NCBI RefSeq assembly: GCF_016586355.1
Contig: NZ_BLYI01000070.1
Coordinates: 1-64,000, forward strand
DNA: 64,000 nucleotides
Direction: 5' to 3'
Source of the DNA: Anaerostipes butyraticus
Lineage (GTDB): Bacteria > Bacillota > Clostridia > Lachnospirales > Lachnospiraceae
Shown: positions 34,274-42,167 of the stretch, one piece after another
Layout of the letters: the number at the start of each line of letters is the position of its first letter
How positions within the stretch are numbered: the first letter of the stretch is position 1
Translations under genes and position numbers: made by a program
Notes under the pieces: model-generated
Database searches by the model: none
What the model was told of the DNA's origin: nothing
Seen by the model: only the letters and a program-made list of their open reading frames with translations

Positions 34274-34852
34274 TTAAACTTTTCTGAATATCACATTCAT
34301 CCATCGAAATTCTTTTCTTCCTCTTACATCTTCGGTATACCACACCTGTTCTGCTTTCAGCTGTTTATTTACCTTCAAAATTTTTTCTATTAGCTGTTCG
34401 CTAAACTCCAAGAAGTAACGTCCATCTTTCGCTTTTCCTGTAGGGATTCCATTTTTCCCGGAAATATATACAATCCCATCATCCTTGAGATACCGATGAA
34501 TCTTCTCAAAAAAATGCAGGATCTCTTCTTCCTGCAAATGAATCAGCGATGCACACGCCCATATTCCATCATACCGAACCATCGGATGATAATTCTGAAT
34601 ATCACAGCATACGATTTCCCCCGAAAAGCCTTTCCGAATTTCTTTGCAGAGATTCTTGGATGGTTCTAATGCCGTCACCTGATATCCGTACTTCTGAAAA
34701 CAGCAGGCATCACGCCCGCTGCCGCTTCCCACATCCAGAATCTTTGCTCCATTTTTTAATAATGGAAGGAACCTTCGATACTGTTCTGACATATCTGCCG
34801 TAAATGTTTCTGCTGCATAACGCTCCGCATTCTTCTCATAATATTCACACAT
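34274..34852 (-). CDS. Class I SAM-dependent methyltransferase
   Basis: 192 residues with the Rossmann methyltransferase motifs: I ILDVGSGSGRDACCF (about 39-53), II TALEPSKN, IV YDGIWACASLIHL, then IHRYLKDDGIVYIS. TehB/UbiE-like small soluble enzyme; substrate unknown. Ribosome site AGGAGA before the ATG. It stands alone between defence-gene remnants, and its codon use is closer to the core genome than that of its neighbours. Confidence 0.8.
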   Translation of the reverse strand: MCEYYEKNAERYAAETFTADMSEQYRRFLPLLKNGAKILDVGSGSGRDACCFQKYGYQVTALEPSKNLCKEIRKGFSGEIVCCDIQNYHPMVRYDGIWACASLIHLQEEEILHFFEKIHRYLKDDGIVYISGKNGIPTGKAKDGRYFLEFSEQLIEKILKVNKQLKAEQVWYTEDVRGRKEFRWMNVIFRKV

Positions 34853-34957
34853 GCTCTTATCTCCTAAGAATCCAATTGGAAAATCCCATACTTTTTGCTG
34901 ACTGATAAACCGGGAACATAACTTCTTCTAGGTACCCTGAAAACTCTTCTTTTGACA

Positions 34958-35140
34958 AACCTTCTTAATAAAGTTTATGTTTAATCTCCTGATGATTCAC
35001 GTATACAGTCCGAGTCTTCAGATTCACGTCCTTCCAGGTAAGACCGATCAGCTCCGCAGCGGAGCCCGGTTCCGATCATCACCTGCAAAATCGGCAGATA
35101 GATATGGAATACCTCACAGAAATTAATCCCTACCACATAT
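34958..35140 (-). pseudogene. Tyrosine recombinase (phage-type integrase) remnant
   Basis: Minus strand: VFHIYLPILQVMIGTGLRCG in one frame, then, after a shift at about 35053-35056, ELIGLTWKDVNLKTRTVYVN in another, stop at 34958-34960. This is the part around the first catalytic Arg (TGLRxGEL) of the integrase domain; the other catalytic residues are missing. It shows that an integrating element once occupied this island. Confidence 0.7.
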
Positions 35141-35152
35141 TACCTTCACTTT

Positions 35153-35856
35153 TTATTGCCATTCCTCATCATTCAAAGATAATTCACCTTCAGCGGTCAT
35201 TCTTACAATGATAGAAAGAAATATGGTTTCTGTATCTTTAATCATTCGTATTTCGGTAGTGTTTTCTTGAACATCATAATAGATACAAAATCGATGGGAT
35301 AATACATATACAAAATGAAATACAGTATCATTTTTATCAAATACTTCTGCAATCCATTCGCAAAGATGATCCTTCACATCCAAAGTTGGTATTTCATGCC
35401 GAATAACAGCAAGTCCGATTTTGTGAAATTTTGCTTTATATCGCTGAAGATTTTTAATCTTTTTTCTTATGCTTTCTTGAAAAAAACTTTTTCTCCATCT
35501 GATGTTCCTGAAGTACATATTGCAAATTTTCCTTCTTTTATAGTCAAAAAGGAATACCCCGTTGAAATAATAGCTCTTTTATGCTTTTCGTTATTCCCGT
35601 TTTTTTGCTGAAGATTAGCAAATTCACGGGAAGCTCTCATATCTCTCCACTCTACAGCAGAGGTCGCTTCGATACCTATACTGTTTTTTTTATCTTGTAA
35701 ATCGGGGGCTTCTCCCGTAACCATATTTTCAAATCTGTTCGGAAACAAATAACGCAATGTCGCAAGAACTCTGTACTCCTGCGAATGCTTTTGTAATTCA
35801 GATTTGATAGGTGCCGTAAATTTTTTGTTTTTAATTTGATCTGTGTCTATTTTCAT
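35153..35856 (-). pseudogene. PD-(D/E)XK nuclease-like protein split by a frameshift in a T-run
   Basis: Starts at ATG 35856 (ribosome site GGAG). The first frame runs 129 codons to DGEKVFFKKA and stops; the continuation FFQESIRKKIKNLQRYKAKF is in the next frame and reaches a stop at 35153. The joint is a run of seven T (minus strand, about 35490-35496); eight T would give one protein of about 234 residues. The first part has E-x-PDLQDKKNSIGIEAT (about residues 50-66), a spacing like a PD-(D/E)XK active site. No family name recognised. Possibly phase variable, mutated, or a sequencing error. Confidence 0.55.
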
Positions 35857-36009
35857 AATTACTCCGCAGGCGCAATAGGCGGTATTATAAATAAACCTTT
35901 CTGTTCATCAACTGCCCCTACTTTTGCCAATTTTTCCATACTAAACTGTTAACAATTATCTGTCTGACATTTACCAGCTGTGTTAACATAGCAATATCAA
36001 AATGTCCTA
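35857..36009 (-). other. Short open piece upstream of the nuclease-like gene
   Basis: Directly upstream a 26-codon frame MEKLAKVGAVDEQKGLFIIP plus PIAPAE ends 4 bases before the next ATG, with IAMLTQLVNVRQIIVNSLV in another frame before it. It reads like the C-terminus of a longer, decayed gene that was coupled to the nuclease-like gene. Confidence 0.35.
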
Positions 36010-36252
36010 CTACTTGACTTTTACTGCAATATGATATACATCCATCTTATCATACTGTTTTACATAGACTGATTTATATCCGACATAGCAGTTCCCATAG
36101 TCCCATAATTTTTTACCGACTACACCCCCAATTGCCATACTTGCCATGATAACAGTAGGATAAAATCTCATACCATCACCTAAATCAATGTTTCCTACAC
36201 CGCTTGCGCTTATTCTCCTAAATACTTCATCACTAGCACCCCGGCTTGTTTT
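36010..36252 (-). pseudogene. Unidentified C-terminal gene remnant
   Basis: 81 codons open on the minus strand between stops at 36253 and 36010, without a start codon near its beginning. Content such as NIDLGDGMRFYPTVIM, ASMAIGGVVGKKLWDYGNC and YVKQYDKMDVYHIAVKVK looks like real protein sequence with a Gly-rich turn. No family recognised. Confidence 0.35.
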
Positions 36253-36592
36253 TCAACTTGGAAAACAATGACGCTAATAGATTGAGTAGTCTTATACTCC
36301 TTCTTTACCTGAATTCTAATATTTCATAATTGATATCACCATTCCATCGCATTAATTATACTCTTCCACTACACCGTTTACTACACCATTTTCTCAAAAA
36401 TGACGATTTTTGACGCTCCCAGACAAAAAGTAAGAACCCGCAAAAACCTTGTAAAATAAGGCTTTACGAGCTCTGACACCACAGGACACCCCCAACGAGC
36501 CAAGAGATAGCCACTAATTTAAAATTACTCTCTGCACCGCACTAATGATTTTCTATATACATGTTAATCAACATTCCTATACTATATCATTA
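36253..36592. other. Non-coding stretch with possible integrase tail and attachment region
   Basis: Plus strand shows ACTACACC twice, 4 bases apart (about 36372-36391), in a frame reading STTPFTTPFSQK then stop, like the tail of some clostridial integrases. About 60 bases later AACCTTGTAAAATAAGG forms a small dyad. This could be an old attachment region; nothing firmer can be said. Confidence 0.25.
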
Positions 36593-36892
36593 TCAAATTT
36601 TCACATCTAAATAGCCTGCATAAAAACAACTGCCAATATTTCCGTAATTTCCATAACTTCCAATATTCCCACAGTTTCCATATGAACCATAACATATTGA
36701 TTTATATGGCGAGTTATTCTTATAAAGCAATCGCTTCCCATTTACTATTTCCCCTAAATAACGTCCATGCATATCAATAAATATTCCTTTGTCAGGTAAA
36801 TAATGACCAATGTTCCTACCATGAATGTCATACAATTGTCCATTCACAAAATTAGCAATATGTTTACCATGACTATCATGTAAATCAACCAT
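36593..36892 (-). CDS. 4-fold beta-flower-like repeat protein with Gly/Asn/Tyr-rich tail
   Basis: 99 residues. Repeated 'LYDIHGRNIGHY / FIDMHGRYLGEI' units of about 20 residues resemble the 4-fold beta-flower fold found in small Firmicutes proteins. The last third is a low-complexity tail (YGSYGNCGNIGSYGNYGNIG). Ribosome site AGGAGG before the ATG. It lies 13 bases downstream of the HerA-like fragment on the same strand and was probably in one operon with it. Function unknown. Confidence 0.6.
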   Translation of the reverse strand: MVDLHDSHGKHIANFVNGQLYDIHGRNIGHYLPDKGIFIDMHGRYLGEIVNGKRLLYKNNSPYKSICYGSYGNCGNIGSYGNYGNIGSCFYAGYLDVKI

Positions 36893-36905
36893 TTTTCTTT
36901 CCTCC

Positions 36906-37613
36906 TCAAATTCTACATTGTTTACGCAATGCTTCTATTGCTTCATTGATTGCCGCATTATCTGGTTCGTTACTGTCCCATTCGTCCCAGAAATCTTTTG
37001 TTGCACTAATTGGTCTATGCGACTCTAATGGTTTATCCAATACTATTTTACTAGGTAATAGTATTGCATCTCCTACAACAAGGGCTTCCCCGACATCAAG
37101 CAATGGTAAAAATTCTATTGTACTTTTTAATGAATCTGGTAACAGATTTTTAATCACACCTTTATCCCTTTCATTTGTCAATCTTAGTACCACAAAATTA
37201 TTACACTGGCTTAATATAGTTTTGCTTACATCCGCCGGTCGCTGGCTAACCGCTAAAATTGATACCCCATACTTTCTTCCTTCTTTTGCTATTCGTTCGA
37301 AATTATATAATGCTTGCTTTTGAATTGAATCAGCCTCCTCTTTTAAAGGTAAATACAAATGTGCTTCGTCACAAACAATCGTAAATGGTGTCCGCTTTTG
37401 CGGATTCATCCAAAACTGAACATCATATAATAACCTCGCCAATGTCCCTGTTACAACAGGTAAAACATCGGACGGAACTTCAGAGAAATCAATTATCTTA
37501 ATTCCTTTTTGACCATCTTGATACCCCAATAGGCGACAAGTCATACTTGCCAACCAACTATACGTTTGAATCTCATCTGAAGGTTGAAACATAAATCCAT
37601 AAGTTTGATATTG
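36906..37613 (-). pseudogene. HerA-like/DUF87 ATPase, C-terminal half only
   Basis: About 236 codons open. Walker B TPFTIVCDEAHLYLP, arginine-finger region RKYGVSILAVSQRPADVSKT and NNFVVLRLTNERDKG are typical of HerA hexameric ATPases used in defence and DNA-end processing. The N-terminal half with Walker A is gone; in frame upstream a TGA (37614-37616) comes just before the end of the IS3 element. The ATG at 37592 is internal and has no ribosome site. The partner nuclease (NurA or SIR2 type) is not visible. Confidence 0.75.
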
Positions 37614-37653
37614 TCAATATTAGTTGACACATTTTTCTCAAGGATATCACTAT

Positions 37654-38562
37654 CTATGCCGCCAATTCCAAAATCTCATAATACTGCCTGCGTTTTATCA
37701 TAGGGGGAAGCCCGCCATTGGCAGAGCAGATCCTTCGGTTATTCCAGTAGCTGAGGAAGTATCTCCAAATGAGTACCTTTAATTCCTCTACAGTCATCTG
37801 CTTTGTGTCATAGCGGTCGTAAAGAAGTTCCGTCTTCATTCTGGCCCACATACTCTCACAGCGTGCATTATCATGGCAGCGTCCTCCGGCACTGTTCATG
37901 CTTTGATGGATGTGGTGCTCCCGGATGGTCTGTCGGTAGGACTCACTGGTATACTGTGTTCCACGGTCACTGTGGATTACAGCGCCTTCCAGTGCGGGAT
38001 AAGCAGTCAGGGCGTTTTCCAATGTTTGGATACACAGATCTGCTTTCATATTTGTTCCCATTGCCAGACCGAGGACGCTAAGATCAAAGCAGTCAAAAAT
38101 CGCAGATACATATAGTTTCCCATTGGACGCCGGAATCTCTGTGATATCTGTAATGCATTTTTCTAATGGGGCATCTGAATGAAAATCCCGCTTCAGCAGA
38201 TCATCCGATTTCATGGCTTCCCGGTCTGCCTTTGTGAGCCCATTCGGCTTTCTCTTTGGCCGATGGCTCAGCCCGATCTGATCCATAACCCGGTATACGG
38301 TCCTCTCACTGGGGATATGTACTCCCTCCGGCTGCTTCAGCAACAGCGCCTGATACATCCGGATCCGTCCATAAGTATCGTTACATTCATCCTCGCTGAT
38401 GATTTCTTTCATAGCATCCGCCAAATCCTGGTACTTCCAGGGACGGTCTTTGTTTGCGAGATATTTATAGAAGCCTTGCCGGCTGATACCAAGCATCCGG
38501 CAATAAAATGAAATTTTCCCGGTAATCCTGCCGTCCTCTGTTTTCAAAGCCAGAAATATCAT
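37654..38562 (-). CDS. IS3-family transposase OrfB (DDE integrase)
   Basis: 302 residues. N-terminal HTH_21 region (YGRIRMYQALLL, VYRVMDQIGLSHR) and the rve catalytic core: KCITDITEI (Asp), AVIHSDRGTQYTS (Asp), NARCESMWARMKTELL (Glu), then YWNNRRICSANGGLPP. All three acids are present. Its start overlaps the orfA stop (ATGA), so a fused OrfAB product by frameshift or reinitiation is expected. Confidence 0.9.
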   Translation of the reverse strand: MIFLALKTEDGRITGKISFYCRMLGISRQGFYKYLANKDRPWKYQDLADAMKEIISEDECNDTYGRIRMYQALLLKQPEGVHIPSERTVYRVMDQIGLSHRPKRKPNGLTKADREAMKSDDLLKRDFHSDAPLEKCITDITEIPASNGKLYVSAIFDCFDLSVLGLAMGTNMKADLCIQTLENALTAYPALEGAVIHSDRGTQYTSESYRQTIREHHIHQSMNSAGGRCHDNARCESMWARMKTELLYDRYDTKQMTVEELKVLIWRYFLSYWNNRRICSANGGLPPMIKRRQYYEILELAA

Positions 38563-38891
38563 TCTCTGGTTTTTGCTGACTTCCGACGGCTGGCGGCGAA
38601 AAAAGCGCTGGCTTCCTCTAGAAATTCGTTTTCTTCCTTCAGGCGACGGATTTCTTTATCCTGCTCCTTAACCCGCTTACGCAGCATGGTAATCTCTTCT
38701 GACAGGCTCATTGCGCTGGCAGGGGTATGGGAACCTTCCCCGATATCTAACTTACCGGCTCTTACGGCTTTCAGCCATGTATGGATGGTTCCTTCAGGGA
38801 TTCCTAATTCTTTAGCAGCCTTAGCGCCGCCGATTTCTTTGGCAAGCTTTACTGCCTGTACTTTGTATTCATGGTCATATTTACGTGCCAC
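38559..38891 (-). CDS. IS3-family transposase OrfA (HTH)
   Basis: 110 residues. Helix-turn-helix GAKAAKELGIPEGTIHTWLK near the N-terminus and a leucine-zipper helix EEITMLRKRVKEQDKEIRRL near residue 70. DNA-end recognition subunit, coupled to OrfB. Confidence 0.9.
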   Translation of the reverse strand: MARKYDHEYKVQAVKLAKEIGGAKAAKELGIPEGTIHTWLKAVRAGKLDIGEGSHTPASAMSLSEEITMLRKRVKEQDKEIRRLKEENEFLEEASAFFAASRRKSAKTRE

Positions 38892-38946
38892 TTTGAATAC
38901 CTCCTTATTCTCTTGGTTTTATTATGAAATCCTTGAGAATAAGCTG

Positions 38947-39315
38947 TCAACTTTTTTTATACCACACCATTTCATATACATCCAGTGTATTGCTTCTTTC
39001 CGGATGTGTTTTATACACGGTCTCCCCCTCTTTATTCCGTTCTGTATGAGAAAATCGATGCGTGATGATAATCTTTTCGCCAAACCGGTTCGCAGAAAAA
39101 GTAATGATATCATTCTTTTGTATCTTCATACTTTTATCATAAACTTTAACCAACACCAGCGAATCGGTTCCTATCTTTGGCTCCATACTATTTGTAAGAA
39201 CATTGTAAAAGCGATAAGGGATGATTCCCCTCCGGGTATCCGTAAAAAAAATTGAATAAATGATAACAGCAAGCAATCCCCCAATGCACGTTATCAAGCA
39301 AATTTTCCTTATCAT
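38947..39315 (-). pseudogene. SipW-type signal peptidase I, C-terminus lost at the IS3 end
   Basis: N-terminal membrane helix (ICLITCIGGLLAVIIYSIFF), catalytic Ser in VLTNSMEPKIGTDSLVLVK, and the ITHRF box with the conserved His in place of Lys, as in archaeal/SipW-type enzymes. The frame leaves the family at VYEMVWYKK and stops on a TGA supplied by the insertion element end, so the last segment and C-terminal membrane helix are missing. Follows the exported CalY/TasA-like gene, its expected substrate. Confidence 0.75.
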
Positions 39316-39344
39316 TTTTGAAACTTCAAATATAGATGATATTT

Positions 39345-39824
39345 TTAGCTCAATGTCGCGGTTACTTTAACGGTACATGCATTCGCATTTGTTTTCATTT
39401 TTTCAAGTCCGCTTTGTGTAAAAGTAATGGTATAATTATATTCTTCGGTTCCATCTGTGACGCTGCTGTCGGTCTTTCCTGATACCCCGTCTCCTGAAAA
39501 TACGATGGAGTAATCCGTCGTCTCTTCCAGTTTCTCTGATGCCTGGATGGACTCCTGCAAGGTCAGCTTTTTCGCAACGCTGTCCTCATTTGCCACATTA
39601 AACTTAACACTGCCGGATGCTATAACACTCGCTGGGTTTAAAGTGTTCGCATCTGCGGATATGTTTTGTTCCAATGTGCTGTCGGATACAGTAACCGGAT
39701 TACGCATGGTCACTGTATTGCTTCTACTGTCTACCGTTACAATATCCCAGATTGCAAACGTACCAATTGACGTTGCCGTAATCATTGCAGCAGTCAAAAC
39801 TGACAGAATGGTTGTTTTCTTCAT
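39345..39824 (-). CDS. CalY/TasA-like exported protein with SipW-type signal peptide
   Basis: 159 residues. Signal MKKTTILSVLTAAMITATS followed by IGTFAIWDIVTVDSRSNT, close to the SipW-cognate class of signal peptides (TasA, camelysin). The mature part is a Ser/Thr-rich beta-sandwich (VASGSV..., YNYTITFTQSGL). Ribosome site AGGAGG. In related loci such proteins form biofilm fibres after SipW cleavage; here the neighbouring peptidase is truncated, so processing may depend on another copy. Confidence 0.65.
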   Translation of the reverse strand: MKKTTILSVLTAAMITATSIGTFAIWDIVTVDSRSNTVTMRNPVTVSDSTLEQNISADANTLNPASVIASGSVKFNVANEDSVAKKLTLQESIQASEKLEETTDYSIVFSGDGVSGKTDSSVTDGTEEYNYTITFTQSGLEKMKTNANACTVKVTATLS

Positions 39825-39915
39825 GCTATAACCTCCTTATTTACGGAGTCTATCTTATCAGGCCTTCCCTCCCAGCACAAATACGTAAATCTATATGCCG
39901 GACATAACCATATGG

Positions 39916-40833
39916 TTATGTCTCATCGAGTCCATAACTGTTTTTAAAAAGATGGATCCATCTGGCTGCTTCGGCTGAAAAAGCTGTGCTCTGTTTTTTT
40001 AGGATCATTAAATGCACTTTATGTTTGAAAGAAGAAAATGCTGCACTTTGAATTCCCATTTTTTCCAGCTCAGAGATCTGCCACTTGTTTCCGATCATAA
40101 AAGCTGCGTTGTGTTTCACCATACTCAAGTACGTGTGATAATGATTGACCACAATACATCTTTGTGCAGTAATCTCCGGATATTCGTCTTGCAGTTTTTT
40201 CCTGCTGAATACTGTAAACTCATCCGTCTTTAGCCGAACAAACACATAGGACATCAAATGATTCATATGGATCTCATCCTGATTTGCCAGTGAATGCTTT
40301 CTATGAAAATGAATATACGGACATCCTTCATCCAGTTCGATCCATTCTAACTTTTTACGAACACAAATGCTTGTCAAAAGTGTTTTTTGAAAATCGTCTG
40401 CCACTACAATCGCAAATTCGGATACATCCTCTTCTATCTTTTTGATGCATCCGCTGATCGTAGTTTCACAAAAATCTATATCGATTTGGGCAGCATGAAC
40501 CGTTGAAACATAATCTAACAAAAGACTGTCTTTTATGATGAGATTTGCAGCAGAAAAAGACAGTCTTACACTGTCGTTTTGTGCTGTCTCCTCTTTTCCC
40601 AGCTGATCCATTTGATGAATGATAGACTGGGCAAGCAGATATACTTTCTGCCCATAGGCCGTTAATTCTAATCCATTCCTGCATCGAATAAAAATCTGTT
40701 TCTTTGCCCGCGCCTCAAAATCTGAGACAACTTTACTTAAATATGGCTGAGAAACAAATAGTTTTTTTGATGCTTTCGTAATCGAACAGCTGTCTGCAAT
40801 CTCTACGATATATCTTAACTGTTGAAGGTTCAT
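39916..40833 (-). CDS. LysR-family transcriptional regulator
   Basis: Start taken at 40833 (MNLQQLRYIVEIADSCSITK) with GGAGAG upstream; the frame extends 53 codons further without a site. About 305 residues. HTH with KASKKLFVSQPYLSKVVSDFE. Effector domain starts near residue 90. It is divergent from the Rrf2 gene across about 290 bases, which hold the Rrf2 promoter and operator. Target not evident. Confidence 0.85.
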   Translation of the reverse strand: MNLQQLRYIVEIADSCSITKASKKLFVSQPYLSKVVSDFEARAKKQIFIRCRNGLELTAYGQKVYLLAQSIIHQMDQLGKEETAQNDSVRLSFSAANLIIKDSLLLDYVSTVHAAQIDIDFCETTISGCIKKIEEDVSEFAIVVADDFQKTLLTSICVRKKLEWIELDEGCPYIHFHRKHSLANQDEIHMNHLMSYVFVRLKTDEFTVFSRKKLQDEYPEITAQRCIVVNHYHTYLSMVKHNAAFMIGNKWQISELEKMGIQSAAFSSFKHKVHLMILKKQSTAFSAEAARWIHLFKNSYGLDET

Positions 40834-41028
40834 GTTTCTCTCCGGCAATGAATTCGTAAACTTTAGCATTCCTATTTCTTTTGAAAAAAGAATGTAATCT
40901 TCTTTCTCTATATTTCTATTATAACCAGGAAGATCAGGGCTATGCAGCCGATTCCGACGGAAAAGTTCTAATCTGACCGTACCCTTATCCATCAGACTTC
41001 AAAAGACAAACGGTCTTCGTTTTCTGGT

Positions 41029-41065
41029 TGTAATTATTGACATTACATGATTGCTGGGGTAAGAT
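41029..41065 (+). promoter_or_regulatory. Rrf2 gene promoter with operator copy 1
   Basis: Operator TGTAAT-N7-ATTACA (41029-41047) contains the -35 TTGACA (41037-41042); after a 17-base spacer comes TAAGAT (41060-41065). A bound dimer would block RNA polymerase, so autorepression by the Rrf2 protein is likely. Confidence 0.7.
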
Positions 41066-41124
41066 ATTTTTGAAGTTATGTCCTGATACAGGGACATTAT
41101 GTCATAACAATAAGGAGGCATTTT

Positions 41125-41565
41125 ATGCAGATTTCAAGCAGATTTACTTTGGCTGTCCACATCTTTGCCTGTATTGATACATTTTCCAAAGACCAGAAAG
41201 TTACCAGCCAGTTCCTGGCAGGGAGCACCAATGTAAACCCGGTTATCATCCGCCGCCTGCTGTCCCAGCTGAAAGCTGCCGGACTGGTCAATGTGGCGAG
41301 AGGCACCGGAGGCGCTACCATCGCCAAACCGCTGGATCAGATTACATTTCTGGACATCTACAGGGCAGTGGAATGTATCGATCACGGAGAACTGTTCCAT
41401 TTTCATGAGAACCCTAATACCGATTGTCCGGTAGGCCGCAACATCCACAAGATTCTGGACGATAAACTGGAACGGGTGCAGAACGCCATGGAACGGGAAC
41501 TGGCGTCCATCACCCTGGCAGATGTAAAAAAAGACACCGATAAATATGTTCAGGCAATCTCTTAA
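41125..41565 (+). CDS. Rrf2-family regulator (YwnA-like)
   Basis: 146 residues. Winged helix with TSQFLAGSTNVNPVIIRRLL and LVNVARGTGGATIAK follows the Rrf2 pattern. The three-cysteine cluster of IscR/NsrR is not present in its usual spacing: cysteines occur singly (FACID, VECID, TDCPVG). It may therefore be redox- or ligand-sensing without a cluster, like YwnA/CymR. Ribosome site AAGGAGG. Three near-identical operators lie upstream of it and of the next gene. Confidence 0.85.
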   Translation: MQISSRFTLAVHIFACIDTFSKDQKVTSQFLAGSTNVNPVIIRRLLSQLKAAGLVNVARGTGGATIAKPLDQITFLDIYRAVECIDHGELFHFHENPNTDCPVGRNIHKILDDKLERVQNAMERELASITLADVKKDTDKYVQAIS

Positions 41566-41604
41566 AACGCTTAAGGCATTTCCCAGTGCCTTAGGCGTTT
41601 TTTC
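41564..41604 (+). terminator. Terminator of the Rrf2 gene
   Basis: AACGCTTAAGGCA pairs with TGCCTTAGGCGTT (one G-U), then TTTTCTT. Confidence 0.75.
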
Positions 41605-41660
41605 TTATTTGCTTTTTCCGACACAAAACTTCCGAAGCAATTTTTTTGCGATTTTTTAAT

Positions 41661-41721
41661 TGTAACTATTGACATTACAACGACGCCTGGTTATAATCTA
41701 ATTGTAATAAAGATAATTACA
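41661..41721 (+). promoter_or_regulatory. Promoter of the flavin-protein pair with operator copies 2 and 3
   Basis: Copy 2 TGTAAC-N7-ATTACA (41661-41679) contains TTGACA (41669-41674); a 17-base spacer leads to TATAAT (41692-41697). Copy 3 TGTAAT-N7-ATTACA (41703-41721) starts 6 bases after the -10, over the expected transcription start. Two sites bracketing the promoter imply tight repression by the adjacent Rrf2 regulator. Confidence 0.75.
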
Positions 41722-41748
41722 TCAAAAAAATATAAAGGAGATTTTATC

Positions 41749-42144
41749 ATGGGAAAAGTAGTAGAATTCTTACAGGCAAACCCGGTACAGTATCTTGCAA
41801 CCGTAGGCCGTGACGGAAAGGCAAAATGCCGTCCTTTCATGTTCTGTTTTGAAAAAGACGGAAAGTTATGGTTCTGCACCAACAATCAGAAAGAAGTTTA
41901 CAAAGACATGCAGGCAAATCCTGAGATTGAAGTATCTGTTTCTTCTCCGGAATACGCATGGATCCGTCTCCACGGAAAAGCTGTATTTGAAAACAACATG
42001 GAAGTAAAAGAAGGCTGCATGGAAAATCCGATCGTGAAAGGTCAGTATGAAACTGCAGACAACCCGGGCTTCGAGGTCTTCTATCTGGAAAATCCACACG
42101 GCGTGATCGCTGATTTCTCTGGAAACCCTCCATATGAATTTTAA
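41749..42144 (+). CDS. Pyridoxamine 5'-phosphate oxidase-like FMN split-barrel protein
   Basis: 131 residues forming one split-barrel domain: QYLATVGRDGKAKCRPFMF, KLWFCTNNQKEVYKDMQANP, then SSPEYAWIRLHGKAVFEN. Such small proteins bind FMN or F420-like cofactors and act as reductases or stress proteins. Ribosome site AAAGGAG. Repressed, by inference, by the Rrf2 protein. Read with the following ferredoxin-fused gene (24-base gap). Confidence 0.82.
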   Translation: MGKVVEFLQANPVQYLATVGRDGKAKCRPFMFCFEKDGKLWFCTNNQKEVYKDMQANPEIEVSVSSPEYAWIRLHGKAVFENNMEVKEGCMENPIVKGQYETADNPGFEVFYLENPHGVIADFSGNPPYEF

Positions 42145-42167
42145 GGTAATAAGAAGGTGAAACTGCT

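Larger units (their letters stand above)
37623..38951 (-). mobile_element. IS3-family insertion sequence
   Basis: About 1.33 kb, ends GTTGACA-N6-TTCTCAAGGAT as imperfect inverted repeats (left at 37623, right at 38951). Contains orfA and orfB transposase genes, both intact. No target duplication is evident: the left flank (AATATTA) and the right flank (TTTTTTA) differ, and two different truncated genes abut it. This suggests a deletion between two copies or an IS-mediated rearrangement rather than a simple insertion. Confidence 0.8.

Noticed and set aside
36372-36391. ACTACACC repeats as a CRISPR-like or iteron array
   Set aside because: Only two copies 4 bases apart; better explained as the coding tail of a lost integrase.
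37623-38951. Composite transposon carrying the HerA or SipW genes
   Set aside because: Only one copy of the IS3 element lies in the window and both neighbours are broken at its ends.
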